From Isoetes taiwanensis (lineage: Eukaryota; Streptophyta; Lycopodiopsida; Isoetales; Isoetaceae), in contig JAJEKV010000041.1 in the NCBI GenBank assembly GCA_021234155.1, positions 8,940,917 through 9,004,916 of the forward strand: 64,000 nucleotides of DNA, written 5' to 3'. The notes under the pieces were generated by a model that saw nothing but the letters and a program-made list of their open reading frames with translations, had not been told where the DNA came from and did not search any database. Of the stretch, positions 22,003-34,060 are shown piece after piece. Positions within the stretch are counted from its first letter, which is position 1, and every line of letters starts with the position of its first letter. A program made the translations under genes and the position numbers.

Positions 22003-24567
22003 ATGATTATGGAAACTCAAAAGAATTTTAACATAAATGCCAAAACTCTTCCTATTCTCCACTCTTTTAAAAGCTTCAAGACGAGGATCAGACTCTTTTG
22101 CTCTCAAATTTGAAAGAAATCTCCAACAAAAGCTCCAATTTCATATCTTTTGGAAATTTTGGAGATATCAATCTGTGCAAGAACAATTTCATAAATCCCA
22201 TGTCTGATCACAAGCCAGTTTGGGATAATTACTCGAAAGATCCAAGTCTGCATGGCTTCACTCCCACAATTGATCCTAATACTGGGATCCTTGAACCTTA
22301 TGGACTGCCTCGACCTGCAAATGAAGTTCGTTCGGATGCTGCCTGGGATGAAATTCTTCAACAAGAGCGGCCTCAATTGAACTCCAAACTCGCCACTGTT
22401 CATGGTATTCACTTAAACTCCCCTATGGTCTTTGAAAAAATAAAATGCCTGTCAAGCTCCGCTGTTATCTTAAAAATTGACAAAACGGGAGTTAATATTG
22501 CTAATCTCTGGTCTCTCCTCCTTTCCTTGCAAAAAGGCCTTACCATTAACGTTGTTTACTGGTTAAGCTACCCATTTATCATGGTTGAATATGGTAGTCA
22601 GAGATCTTCAAATTTTCTCCTCCATAGTGGTACCATGGTCTTTGAAAATTACCATATCTCTTTTATCAAATGGAATCTCAGGCTTTCAATCTCTGAGCTG
22701 AATACTTATTGTGTGGCATCCACATCTCTCTATGGCCTAAGTCCAATTTACTGGAATGAAGAATCTTTCAAATCGTTGTTTAACTCCATTGGTAAAGTCT
22801 ATGCTCCTTATAAGCCACCTGTTGCATATGTCCAACTCGACTTATCTAAAGACATTCCTTCCAATATTCCTTTCATTGATTGCTTTGACCAAAAAGTAGT
22901 TTTAGAATTAAGATGGGCTGGTTTACCTCCAAATTGCAACAGTTGTCTAGCTAGACATTTTTGGTATGCTGATTGCAAGAAAGGAAACAACTCAGTGGTT
23001 GCTGAAGATAAAGAAGTTTATAAAGATGTGAGAAATGGCATTGATATTGATAGAAATAGCATTAGGAACAAAGAATCAAATTTCACCTGGACCAGAGTTA
23101 ATGGCAGTGCAAAAAGAATTGCAAAGAGGAAATTAGAGAGAGAGATACAGAAATCTCCAACTTTGCGAAGTAAAGATACCTTTGCAAGTAAATCTACCAT
23201 TACAACTCAAATGGCTGATGCGGAGAGGTATAGATTGAAAGGGAAAGCTAAAGTCAATTTTGATAGCAATCAGAAATTGGATCTCCATTCCACTTTATGT
23301 CAGATTGCCAGAGATTCTAAGTTATAATCCAACAGCAAATCTATTTCTCTGCATTCAAATCCAAGCTGGCCTACATCTTCAACTATCTGGCAACCTGTCA
23401 AAGGCATGAGAGACTCATTAACGAAGGAAATTGAAATTCAAGACAAATACTCATTAAAATCTAATGAGTCAAACAAAAGCAAAGGCTATATGGCTTCTAA
23501 TGAACATATTTCCACTGTATCTAATAAAAACTTCCAGAATGTTGGTGGATACAAACCTTCTACCTCAACAGAAGCTAAAGTTCATGCAGATTTGCAATCC
23601 AAGAGACTCAAGCCCCTCTTTGTTCAAGTAAACATGGCTTTAAGAAGGGGAATCAAGACAACTCCAAAAGGCAAAAATTACGCATCATCTTAGGGATGAT
23701 GAGGAAGCAATTCTTGTTCTAATCAATTTGTTGTTTTTGTTAATAATTCTGCAGATCATATTGATAAAATGCATCCACAAATTGAAACTCGTGACCTTAT
23801 TGATCCTATCCTGATCATATTCCTTTATCTAAGTCCTTAAGTCCAAAGAATAAGATTATGCCTTCGAGGTTTATAGACCTAATTGACTTGTCTTTCCACG
23901 ATCCTATTTGTAGCCCTTCCCATAAAAACACTACCATTTCAAAGACATTGCTTTGCAACTTTCCACAATTGATTTCTCAGTCAATGAAACAATTGGACAT
24001 GAAACTAGGAAGGAAATATAACACTGGAACAAGACAGATCAAGAGAAGAATCTGCTTCAGACATATGTAGAAGACTTCAAAATGCAGAAAAAGGAGCGAT
24101 TATGAGTGACATTGAGTATGTTCTTGAAACTCCTGAAGAGACAATTGTGAAAGAAGGGGATTTTCAGAGAAACAAGGAACTCTTTTTCGAGCAAGTTCTC
24201 AATCCTATAAATCATAACTCTCATTTAAATCTGCGCTAACATGAATACTATTGCTGATGATTATCATATAAACACACCTGTTAATAAGTTATTTGAATTC
24301 CTTCCTAGTGGTGTTTCTTCTTACTATGAGAGTGACTTTGATGATGTTAAGAAAGAAAATAGTGAATACAAAGATAAGAATGATTGGAATCAAGAACTTT
24401 ATCTAAATAGTCCTCATCCTGCTGATAAAACCAAAACTATGGAAAATTCAAAAAAAGCTAAAGGGAAGAAGAAAAATATCATCTCTACCTCTAAGAATGC
24501 TCCTGTTTGTAATACTAGAAGCAAAAATAAAAAGGAAAAAAGAGGAAAAAGGTCTAAGGCAAGCTAA
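22003..24567 (+). pseudogene. L1-type LINE ORF1, copy A
   Basis: Start ATG at 22,003 (MIMETQKNFNINAK), with a one-codon-scale break near 22,070 (copy B is open there). The N-terminal half resembles the DUF4283-type ORF1 domain of plant LINEs (AVILKIDKTGVNIANLWSL, VVLELRWAGLPPNC). It is followed by a knuckle-like CNSCLARHFWYADC whose spacing is C-x2-C-x3-H-x5-C instead of the canonical C-x2-C-x4-H-x4-C. A TAA stop at 23,325, shared with copy B, interrupts the frame, which then resumes in phase. The C-terminal part is Lys/Ser-rich and ends NTRSKNKKEKRGKRSKAS, as plant ORF1 proteins typically do just before ORF2. ORF1 binds LINE RNA. Dead by the shared nonsense codon. Confidence 0.82.
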
Positions 24568-24609
24568 TCCTCTTTATCCCTTTTCTTTGTTCTTCTCACC
24601 TTGCTCCAA

Positions 24610-24800
24610 ATGAAGATTGTCACTTGGAATCTTAGAGGCATAAAAGGTGCCCTGAAAAGAAGAAGAGCTATTTCCCAATTAAAATCTTATAATGCTGACA
24701 TTATTCTCTTGCAAGAGCTCAAGCTTCAGAAGTTTGAATATGCTAATTTAGGTGAATGGATTATTCCTGGAAGTTCATCTATTTGGATTGAGGCCAATGG
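24610..24800 (+). pseudogene. LINE ORF2 endonuclease N-terminus, copy A (interrupted)
   Basis: MKIVTWNLRGIKGALKRR begins the apurinic-type endonuclease domain, with ADIILLQELKLQ carrying the catalytic Glu of the QE motif. The frame runs into the Copia LTR at 24,801 after IWIEANG and resumes after the Copia at 31,225. Confidence 0.88.
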
Positions 24801-25686
24801 TGATGGAGTTTAAAGATAATGCACACAAGATAATGAATCTAGATGTCTAGCAAGATTTGCAACTTCCTATAACAATAGAGTTACAATAATGATCTAGAGA
24901 AAAGCCACAAGATGGTCACTAATTTTTCTCTAGAACATGTACCACGATATCATTGCTCAAGTTTCTAGAAAACATTCTAGAATAACCTTCGGTCAATAAT
25001 ATCATTGTCAATAATAAAATTGATGATTAACCATAGGAATACTGTAGCAAATAGTCACTGTTCATCGGGCATTGACCCAGTAACTGTAGCATAGTTGACT
25101 CCGGCCATTTGCAGATCTTCGATCACCAATGTGATCTCTCCTCCTCACGTATATACCATCGTTAAGTGTTCTTCTAGTTATATTCATCACTCCGGATGGT
25201 TATCGGACCGATCTTTCTTTCCAATCCCAATCCGTCCAAAATATCCCACAGGACAAGTTCACGAAACGTTTTTCAAATATCCCACGGGACAAGCGGCATA
25301 AAAGCGGGCTTTTGACCATTGAATCAATTTTTCCCTATTAGAATTTCTTTCTCAATGTTCATGTTAGCATTTCAATCATTTTCTTATCCTTGGTGATGAA
25401 CTTGAGCATTAGACAACTTGGCATCACGCTCACCGGCATAAACTCATGTCTCATTTGCACATTAGATTAGGTCATGGTGCGCAAGGTAACCTCACGCCTT
25501 TGCTTCTCATAGGTACATTAAGCAGACAACTTGAAATCATGTTGATCTACACTACTGCCACTGCTTCTCATAGTTAGATCATACAAATGATAGCCCTCTT
25601 CACATGATAACCTTGTACTCAAATTATATTATTGTTTGCATGTACTGACCGGATCTTCTTAGGGATTATGAGATGAATTTCCATCA
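24801..25686 (-). repeat. Copia copy A 3' LTR
   Basis: Starts TGATGGAGTTT, ends AATTTCCATCA. Counterpart of 56,548-57,425. Confidence 0.9.
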
Positions 25687-25689
25687 CTC

Positions 25690-28600
25690 CTCCTTCAGCT
25701 CATAAAGGCTGCATTAATTGGTTTTCAACACCTTTAACTTTGCCTTAAATCCATTGAATTTGCTTATAAGCGAGCCTTGGTAAAAATATCACGCAACTTG
25801 ATGATTAGTGTCCAAGTAGGGCATTTCAATTAATTTTCTTTACGCCAACTCCCTTATAAAATGGATGCTTAGTTCTATGTGCTTGGTTCTATCATCTTTG
25901 CCACGGGGTTTTTCACTATGGCTATGCAACTTTGGCTATCTGTCCATATTCTTTGTGGGACTGTTTGTTCACAACATAGTTCATCCATCAACCTTCTCAA
26001 CCATACAATTTCTTTAGCTACAAGTGAGGATCGACATACTCTTGCTTCTGCGGAACTCATGGCTATAAATTTGTTTGTTTCTTGCATCTCCAAGTAATTA
26101 CTCCACCACCAAAGAAAATAGCATATCCCGAGGTTGATCTTCTAGTAGAGATCACCTCCCCAATCTGCATCACTAAAGCATGACATAGTGAGGTCTTACG
26201 AGTCATAACATATTCCTTGATTTTGAGTGCCTTTTAAATACTTCAATACCGCGTTTAGCGCCTCCCAATATTCCGTGTAGCATCATGGTTTCTCCCCGCT
26301 TAGAATATTTACAGCATAAGCAATATCGGGTCGAGTGCTATTTGCTAAATAAAGTAAACAATCAATCAATGCTTTCGGAGGAAGGGTACATTTTCCATCT
26401 TTGTAATATCCTCATCGTGGTTTCTTTGGATATCGGTCAATCTATGTCCGGAATCATAGGTATTTTTAGCGGGTTTGGCCTCAACCAAGTTAAACCTTTT
26501 AAGCATATTTTTTATATGCTTGGTTTGATCTAATTTGAGCCATTTTCCTCCTTATTTCCGACCACCTCAATCCCAAAAATTTCCTTAGCTCCCTAAGTCG
26601 GTCATTTGAAACACGGACTTTAGAATGCCTTTGCATTTGTTTAGAATGTTCAGTGAGGTTGCCACCATGATCTGATCATCTACATAAAGGGCAATAATAC
26701 AATATTCTTTGTTTTGTTCCAATCACGTAAAGGTTACCATCATTATGTAGTTTGTTAAAGCCTTGTTCTTGCAAAAGCCCATTCATGCAAAGGTACCATT
26801 CCTTGGTATTTTGCTTCAATCCATACATTGCTTTATTTAGTTTCGGATCATGTTCTTGCCTTGTTCATAACACGGAGGTTGCCTCAAATATGCTTCTTCT
26901 TCCAATGTTGCATTTAAGAATCTTTTTTTGACATCCATGTGATGTATTTCCGGTTCATAGCATTTGCCATGGCCCAACAATATTACGATGCTTGTCAATT
27001 TGACCCGATGGAGAATAAGTTTCATCATAATCTCTTCCTTTTTACGTGTATATACCATTGCCACCAACCTAGCTTTATATTTCTTTGTCCCATCCTGGAT
27101 TTAGTTTAATTCGAATAACCATTTCTTTGCCAATGATATTATGCCACCATCGACTTTACAAGTCCTCAAAGCGATTTGAGTTCATCATTCATAGCTGCTA
27201 TCCACTTATCTGCTTTATTAATGCTTTCTTGTACATCTTATCGTAACTTTGGGGAATTATCTCATCTTCTAATATTGCCATAATATATTCATGTTCAACT
27301 GTCTTTGCTTCAATTCTTCTACTTCTTCCCCTTTCATTTCTGCCATAATTTTGTTCTTCCAGTTTAGCTTCTTCAACAAGTCTTTTACTGCTTTGGGTTT
27401 TCCTTTTCTTCTTTTCATGACATTCCTTGATAGGTTCGGCCGCTTGCTTGTCTTAGATCTGAAATATCTTCAAAACTTGGTTGTTCCAGCTCATTTGTTT
27501 CTTTTGGTATTTCTGGAATTTCTAATTCCTCATAATCCTCTTCTTCAAATTCCACTTTTGGAATTTGTTCAGGTTGTTCACGTTTATCTGGTTGAATTTT
27601 GATGCCTTTCTTGAATTTATGTTTGTACAACACTTCTTCATTAAATAATACATCCCTACTAATTCTGATTTCCTTGGACTCGGGCAAGTAGATTCTCATA
27701 CCCTTTAGATTCTTTGTCATATCCTACCAAAACCCTTTTTTTGCTCGTTATCTAACTTTTTCCTTAGTTCGGGATGGCACGTGCACATAGACCATACACC
27801 CATATACCTTGAACTTTTCATAGTTTTAACTTCTTTTCTGAATCCCATAGCAGCATAGGGATATTTCCTTGTACACTTACTGATGGAAGCATGTTCTGGA
27901 TTTCAACAGCAGTATAAAGTGCTTCTTCCCATAGATAGTTAGGCAATCCACTTTCCTTTAACATTGATCTAACAGCATCCAATAAGGTTCTATTCTTTCT
28001 TTCTGAAACTCCATTCTGCTGAGGTGAGTGTCTGCACGTTAATTGTCTCTTGATTCCATGTGATATGCAAAATGATTTGAATTGACCTGAAAGATATTCT
28101 CCTCCTCTATCTGATCTGATACATTTCACTTTGACACCTGTTTCTCGTTCCTTTTCTGCAACATATTGCTTGAATGCATTTATTGCTTGTGACTTCCTGG
28201 TTAAACAATATGGTGTACACATTACGCTATAATCATCGTGAAGGTAATGAAATATCTCTTATTTGTTACGCTTTTGACATTTAGGGGGCCACATAAATCT
28301 GAATGTATCAGCTCAAGTTTTGTTGTGCTCTAGTTTTCCTTTTATGAAAATGGCAACACCTGTAGTTTACCCAAGGCACATCCCTCATATGAGATCTTGT
28401 CTAGTTTCATTTTCAAAGGCGATATGACCTTGCTTGTGAAGAGATTCTAATTTTTATAATTGGTGTGGGCAAGTCTATTATGCCAAGTATCTAAACCAAC
28501 TTCACCGAACTGCATTAATAGAATGATGAACACTATTTTCCAATCCATACAAGTTCCCCACAAGTTTGCCATAAAAGCGTTATTTCATTATCCTTCATAA

Positions 28601-29288
28601 TATTGCCGATCATCATCAAATACAACTTTATATCCCAAATCCACTGGCCGACTAGCGATATTAAATTTTTGATAATTCCGGGCACACAAAACATTTGGAT
28701 GTTTATAACATTTCCAGCCAAATTTGTTAAGCGCAATAATCCTCTTCCTTGAACATCTTGGAGCTCCATTTCCCGGAATCTTCCAGACTTTGCATTGGTT
28801 ATATTCTTCCAAAGATCAATATTTTGTACTATTGATCTTTCGGCTCCACTATCAACTATCAAATGATCGGAATTGTTAGTTGACATACTCTCATTAACAA
28901 TTGCAAATTCATGAGATACCTCATCCTCATCTTCTTCATTTTGCCTTGTCTTCTTGCTCTCTTGCCACATAGGCCTTTTTCGGCCACCCGCGTCCTCTGC
29001 CACCTCTTGTAATACGGCTTCACCTCGCCTCTTGCAGATCTACCATAGTTTTTTAGGTGTAGGACATTTTTACGAAATACATGTCCTCTGCCACCACATG
29101 TGTAACAATTGAAATCTTTTTGAATTTGGGGCATTCATTTTTATAATGACCTTTCTCATAGCAATTATAGCATATCACTTTATCTTTTTCTTAGCAATAG
29201 AATTTACGGGTTTCATCAGTTGATTTGCCTTAGTATTTTCTTCCCTCCCTCGGTTCTTAATATATTTTTCGCCTCTTCTCTTGATTCT
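25690..29288 (-). pseudogene. pol: Copia copy A pol and gag C-terminus, fragmented
   Basis: Recognisable minus-strand pieces: RNase H (25,875-26,093, LVAKEIVWLRRLMDELCCEQ), RT entry (26,837-27,067, IHHMDVKKRFLNATLEEEAYL), integrase C-terminal linker (27,415-27,720), integrase core (27,818-28,222, IRSDRGGEYLSGQFKSF and QQNGVSERKNRT), protease (28,533-29,003, LIVDSGAERSIVQ) and a zinc knuckle near 29,100 (CYTCGGRGH). Order and content match copy B exactly; almost every frame break coincides with a CTG/CAG/CCG change. Confidence 0.9.
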
Positions 29289-30047
29289 GATTTGGTGCTT
29301 CATTATTGAATCTTATGTATATAAGGGAGGTCAAAGTTTCAAGTATGGAAAGATGCTATAGCACACATACTAGAGGTGGAGGACCTTTGGGAGGCTGAAT
29401 CCGGATCAGCGAGCAGTGGAGTGCAGTACTTCTTTCATCTAGTTACGTTGTTGGGCGGCCAGGGAAAGAACCGGGGACCTGAAACTGGGAAGGCCAATGG
29501 GGCATTAGGCAAAAATCATTGCTTGCCAAAACAAAGGAAGCACAAGGCATTATCGCGTGCAAAGTTAGTCCAACTATCTTCTTAAGGTCATTAAGTCCTA
29601 GAGAGTCTGTTTTTTTAAACACTATGAGGAAAACATCCTCAAAAAATGATCTTCTTGAAAATGAATTAAAGGGGTTTAAAGCTTAAAGAAGAGGAGGATG
29701 TCTTCTTCAATAAGTTTGATAATCTTATTGTTCAATGGGCAGGAGTTGTCATTTCGAAAAGAAGTCAAGTGTTGCCAAATATCTAGGACAATTGGTGAAA
29801 ATGAGAGACTTTGGCCTTATTTATAAAGAAAGTCATGTAAATCAAAGAAGCTGAAAAAATATATTGGACTGGGGCTTGAAGAAAATAATGAGAATCAATC
29901 GATGAAACTCAGGAAATTCTATTGCTTAGAAAAAGCAAAAGTGATATGTATAATTGCCATGAAAAGGTCATTATAAAATGAATGCCCCAAATTCAAGGTT
30001 CAATTACTACACACATGTGGTGGCGAGACATCGCAAAAATCCCTGCG
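29289..30047 (+). pseudogene. gag: Copia copy A inverted gag block
   Basis: Gag sequence in the plus orientation, opposite to the rest of the element, corresponding to 61,036-61,874 in copy B. Strongly eroded (for example the Gly/Ala/Ser-rich stretch near 29,400 is garbled), but the segments around 29,340-29,400 and 29,640-30,040 align. Confidence 0.8.
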
Positions 30048-30336
30048 TGATAATGCATATTAGCTTCCCTTGTTTGGCTTGCAATTGCCGCCTCATTCCG
30101 GGGATGCTCCGGCAACTCCGCATCTCTGGCTAGATGAACCCTTCCTTCTTGCTCCAACAAGTACTAGATGAACCCTTCTTGTAAATTTGCTGTACCCTCT
30201 TTCTCTTTGGATCTACCGACTCCCAAGGTCCTCCACCTCTAGTATGTGTGCTAGCATCTTTCCATGCTTGGAAACACAGACCTCCCTTATATACATCCAC
30301 CGGTATTCAATAATGAAGCACCAAATCGCTAGACAT
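30048..30336 (-). pseudogene. gag: Copia copy A gag N-terminus
   Basis: Minus-strand counterpart of 61,875-62,191. The start codon complement lies at 30,334-30,336. Pieces such as gtcctccacctctagtatgt survive. The adjacent primer-binding site is damaged (ggctcattaccag in place of ggctctgataccac). Confidence 0.75.
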
Positions 30337-30354
30337 GTTGAATGGCTCATTACC

Positions 30355-31224
30355 AGATGGAGTTTAAGATAATGCACCTGAAGATAATGAATCTAGATGT
30401 CTAGCAAGATTTTGCAACTTCCTATAACAATAGAGTTACAATAATGATCTAAAGAAAAGCCACAAGATGGTCACTAATTTTCTAGAACAACATTTTTTTA
30501 ATATCATTGCTCAAGTTTCTAGAAAACATTCTAGAGAATAACCTTGACAATAATATCATTGTCAATAATATGATTCAACCATAGGAATCTTTGTAGCAAA
30601 ATAGTCACTTGTTCATCAGGGCATTGACCCCGATAACTGTAGCATGTTGACTCCGGCCATTTTCGCAGGAATCTTTGATCACCAATGTGATCTCCTCTCC
30701 GCGTATATACCATACGTTAAGTGTTCTTCTAGTTATATTCATCACTTTCAAGCCGGTTATGGGACGATCTTTCTTTCCCAATCTCTTCTTCCGTCCGTCC
30801 AAAATATCCTGAGGACAAGTTCACGAAACCTTTTCCAAATATCCCATAGGACAAGCGGCATAAGCGGGCTTTTTTGACCATTGAATCAATTTTTCCTATT
30901 AAATTTCTTTCTCAATGTTCATGTTAGCATTTTCAATCATTTTCTTATCCTTGGTGATGAACTTGAGCATTAGACAACGGCATGCGCTCGGCATAAACTC
31001 ATGTCTCATTTGCACATTAGATTAGGTCATGATGCATGAGTAACCCTCCGCTTCTCACGTTTGTCGCGGACAACTTGAAATCATGTTGATCTACTTGCTT
31101 TTCCTTCTCATAGTTAGATCGCCTAAATGATAGCCCTCTTCACGCAAATAACCTTATTACTCAAATTATATTTATTGTTTTGCATGTCTTGGATCTTCTT
31201 GGGATTATGAGATAATTTCCATCA
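30355..31224 (-). repeat. Copia copy A 5' LTR
   Basis: Counterpart of 62,213-63,097 with many local changes; ends ATTTCCATCA followed by AATGG. Confidence 0.85.
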
Positions 31225-32810
31225 AATGGCACCTGAGAGATATGTATGATTTGGAAGGATATCCATAACCTAGACTATTATAGTCAAGTAAAATGTCTTT
31301 GTCTTTAATTTCCAGACAATAATAAGTTTGGCATTATTAATGTATATATGCTTCTACTGGCCTTCAAGGAAGGGAAGACCTTTGGGTTGAGATCAATAGT
31401 GGATTGATCCATAGCATCAATGGCCGGATCATGGTACGGAGATTTCAATAACACTCCTAATTGGGATCAAAATTGGGAAACAAAATCAATATGAAGCTAT
31501 TTGGAGAAAGTTAATGTGAAATTGATTGATGAACCAACTCTTTCATCCTTATTCCTTCCCTCTGCCAATTACACTTGGTCTAACAAAAGGAAAGAAGGGT
31601 GATGCCCTGGATAGGTTTATTTGGATAGGTTTGTTAATGCGACACCAATTTTTGGGATAATGCTTATGTGATGGGTGATGAATCTGCCTCTATCGATCAC
31701 CGACCACCAGTTCCTTTGTACCAACCATCAAACTACTATTCCTCGTGTTGGAAGTGTTCCTTACAAGTTCAATCACTAGCCTTACGACTCTAATTCCTTT
31801 TGTGATCAATTTAGAGATTTCTATTCTAATCTCCTCGGGTTCAAAATTCCAATTCCATGAAGCACTTCTACTCCAATTTAAAAACTTCTAAGCTTGGATC
31901 AAATCTTTGGTCTTCAAATTCACAAAAGCTGGGGAAAAAATGCCTTAATTCAACAAATGAAATATCGAAATTGCTCTTTATCTTGATCCTTTTTAACTTT
32001 GCATAGCAAAGAAAATTTGAAAAAGGAAAATCAAACTCATAGAAAAGTGAAGCAAAGATCTCGGCCATTAGATGCAAAATCAAATATGCAAATGACATGC
32101 ATTGGGATCTACTAAATTCTTTTCTGAGTTGTAAAATCCAAACAAGAACTAAAATTCTTGAAGTGAAAGAGTTTTGAAAATATTCTCGACAAACCAAATG
32201 ATATATCGACTTTTTCTCCTTTGCTTCTTCAAATCTTTTGGCGATATTAACAACACAGAGATGCCAATGATTTTTGCTAAGGCAAATAATTTCCATAGTC
32301 TTATTGATAGAATCATCCATTTTGTCTCTCGTGATTGATAATAATATGATACAAACTCATGTGTATTCGGACAAAGGTTTTGCTCCTTATCTCTTCATTA
32401 TGGTTATTGAATTAACGTCCAGGCTATAATGCATCATCAAAAAAAAATAAGGTCATTGATGTATATTCCTAATGGCTCTACTCCTCTAAGCATTCTTTAA
32501 TATCGCGGATGACACCTTCTCATTTCTCAAAGAATGATCCAAAACAATATTTCAAACTTCCTTAATGTTATTGGTTTTATACGTTGCTTGGTGTTCATTT
32601 AAATCTTGAAAAGTGTACTATTATTGGAATATCACGATGCATAAATTGCTGGCGTTAAGGTTGTCCAACACCCTGAGGGCTACAAGCTTTTTGGCATGCC
32701 TTTGTCTTTGAATACTAAATCTCTGGCCTTTTGGGCTCTATTGTTGGCCGGGATTAGTGGTAGCTTCATTCCCTCTGAGAATAGCCTTTCTCTCTAGGGG
32801 CCGGTTGTTA
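31225..32810 (+). pseudogene. LINE ORF2 remainder, copy A (endonuclease and RT remnants)
   Basis: The endonuclease continues after the Copia. 31,225-31,960 match copy B's GDFNNTPNWD and SDHQ region, although here the SDHQ His-Asp motif is blurred. Beyond 32,100 (past copy B's visible end) come reverse transcriptase scraps: APYLFIMVIEL (about 32,380), an ADDT catalytic box (about 32,505; ggatgacacc), a GVHLNLEKCTIIG-like stretch (about 32,583) and a GMPLSLN-like stretch (about 32,695). RT fingers and part of the palm between about 32,330 and 32,370 are missing, so there is an internal deletion. Confidence 0.75.
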
Positions 32811-33313
32811 TTGCTATGATGCTCGACTAATGATCACATTTTCATGCTTCCCGGTTCTGGTGGAAGATGGCGGGAACCTGCGTCTGCCGTGGACTTTGCA
32901 ATGTCCGGCAAGGCTATAGGCGGGGATTGCGATGGTGATTGGGGTCCACTGCGGTCTGCCGTGGAGTGTGTGCTATATGAGATATGCTTTCAGGCCAGAA
33001 GCCAACTATTTGATAGCAGGTATATGCGCCGGGGATGCTCTCTCTCTCTCTCGGAAAGCATTGTTTGGGCTTTACATTAAGCGGTTGGAGAACTTTGACA
33101 ATGGCCGCGGAGACTCACCTTTTGCTTGTCTATGGCACATTTCTTGCCATGCAAAACCACAGAGATAGCTCTAATACACACCCTTTTGCCAAGAAAATCT
33201 TTTAGGTTGCATAGGATGCCCTAGGAATCATATCAGGTAGACCCGAAGTGCATAAGTGCATTTTGGAGGACTTCTTCTTAACGTCCCTGTGACACGAGGG
33301 GGCGATTAATGTA
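32811..33313. other. Probable LINE 3' region, unrecognised
   Basis: GC-richer than its surroundings. Open frames at 32,844-33,168 resemble nothing known to me. It may be the end of LINE ORF2 and its 3' UTR, ending at the pentamer repeat. Confidence 0.35.
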
Positions 33314-33338
33314 TATTCTATTCTATTCTATTCTATTC
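33314..33338. repeat. (TATTC)5 microsatellite
   Basis: Five perfect TATTC pentamers. They could be the simple-repeat tail of the preceding LINE, but I cannot show this. Confidence 0.9.
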
Positions 33339-33354
33339 TTCAACACCATTTGTG

Positions 33355-34060
33355 AATGGCTTTGTATGAGTTACGACATATCATCCCCAAAGCCCATGGT
33401 CAGGTGACGAAGGCGAATAGGATCTTGGAAGATATATAGAGGCGATATGCAGAATAAGCAATCAAAGTGGAGGGCCTATCTACTTGGTGAATTTGAATAT
33501 AATAGTATTAAGCAAAAATATCTCGAGATGTTTCCCTTCATGATCAATTATGGCTATCAATACCTCACGGATGCGGCACAATTATGTGTCAAAAGGTAGA
33601 AGATGTCTTAGCGGTTGGCGGGCATACGCATGACTAGTAAGAGGAAGTCGAGGTTATCGCTCCCGCGACAGAAAGCCATGAAGAGATTGGCGGTCAAGCA
33701 TAGGACGATGAGTGGTTCCGGTGGAGTGACCAGTGTACCGTAAAGATCAAGGTCAAGCAAGCCAACCTCCCGTGGGAGAGCGCAAGAAACTTTACCAAGA
33801 TGGGCAATTGTCGGCAGTTGGAATCCGATTTTATAAACTCGACAACCGCTCATCTCAAAGTTCCTGAGGCCTTCCACATGAGCCTACTGAGGTATACTCA
33901 AACCCGGAGGGTTTGGAGACTCCAAACCAGTAAGGATAGCCTTGAGGAATAAAATGAAATAGTTCCCGAGTTGATTCTTGATAAGCGCTCAAGAAAACAA
34001 GAAGGTGGGTATTCTTGATCTGGGGTCAAAGTGGAAACAATTACTGTGTGGAGGGCGTAC
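33355..34060 (+). pseudogene. pol: Chromovirus (Ty3/Gypsy) integrase C-terminus and chromodomain remnant
   Basis: Scattered frames spell the integrase tail: HGQVTKANRILED (about 33,398), EFEYNSIKQKYLEMFPFM (about 33,490), AHLKVPEAFHMSLLRYT (about 33,848; equivalent to the usual HLKVHxVFHVSLLRPYT) and EIVPELILDKRSRKQ (about 33,955), the start of the chromodomain. This branch of Ty3/Gypsy targets heterochromatin through the chromodomain and is distinct from the element at 10-20 kb. Heavily frameshifted, no LTRs found nearby. Confidence 0.7.

Larger units (their letters stand above)
24801..31224 (-). mobile_element. Ty1/Copia element nested in the LINE (copy A)
   Basis: LTRs at 24,801-25,686 and about 30,355-31,224, AATGG duplications at 24,796-24,800 and 31,225-31,229. 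Coding order on the minus strand is gag, protease, integrase, RT/RNase H, with an inverted gag block at 29,289-30,047. The sequence is peppered with small changes relative to the clean copy B, most at CTG/CAG/CCG, so frames are fragmented. Confidence 0.9.
12956..32100. repeat. Large direct duplication, copy A
   Basis: Colinear with 44,686-64,000: Gypsy gag to 3' LTR, SINE half-unit, SRA exon, LINE, nested Copia with inverted gag block, LINE. The left junction lies inside gag at 'caataacaaagccaac'. The right end is not reached because copy B runs off the window. Confidence 0.95.

Noticed and set aside
24801-32100. RIP-like or deaminase-driven mutation of the Copia copy A
   Set aside because: Those processes give C-to-T and G-to-A changes; here CTG becomes CCG, TCG or longer indels, and CAG becomes CGG or CAAAG.
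31868-32320. 150-codon minus-strand frame beginning MDDSINKTMEIICLS
   Set aside because: It lies antisense to LINE ORF2 linker sequence that matches copy B on the plus strand; no independent support.
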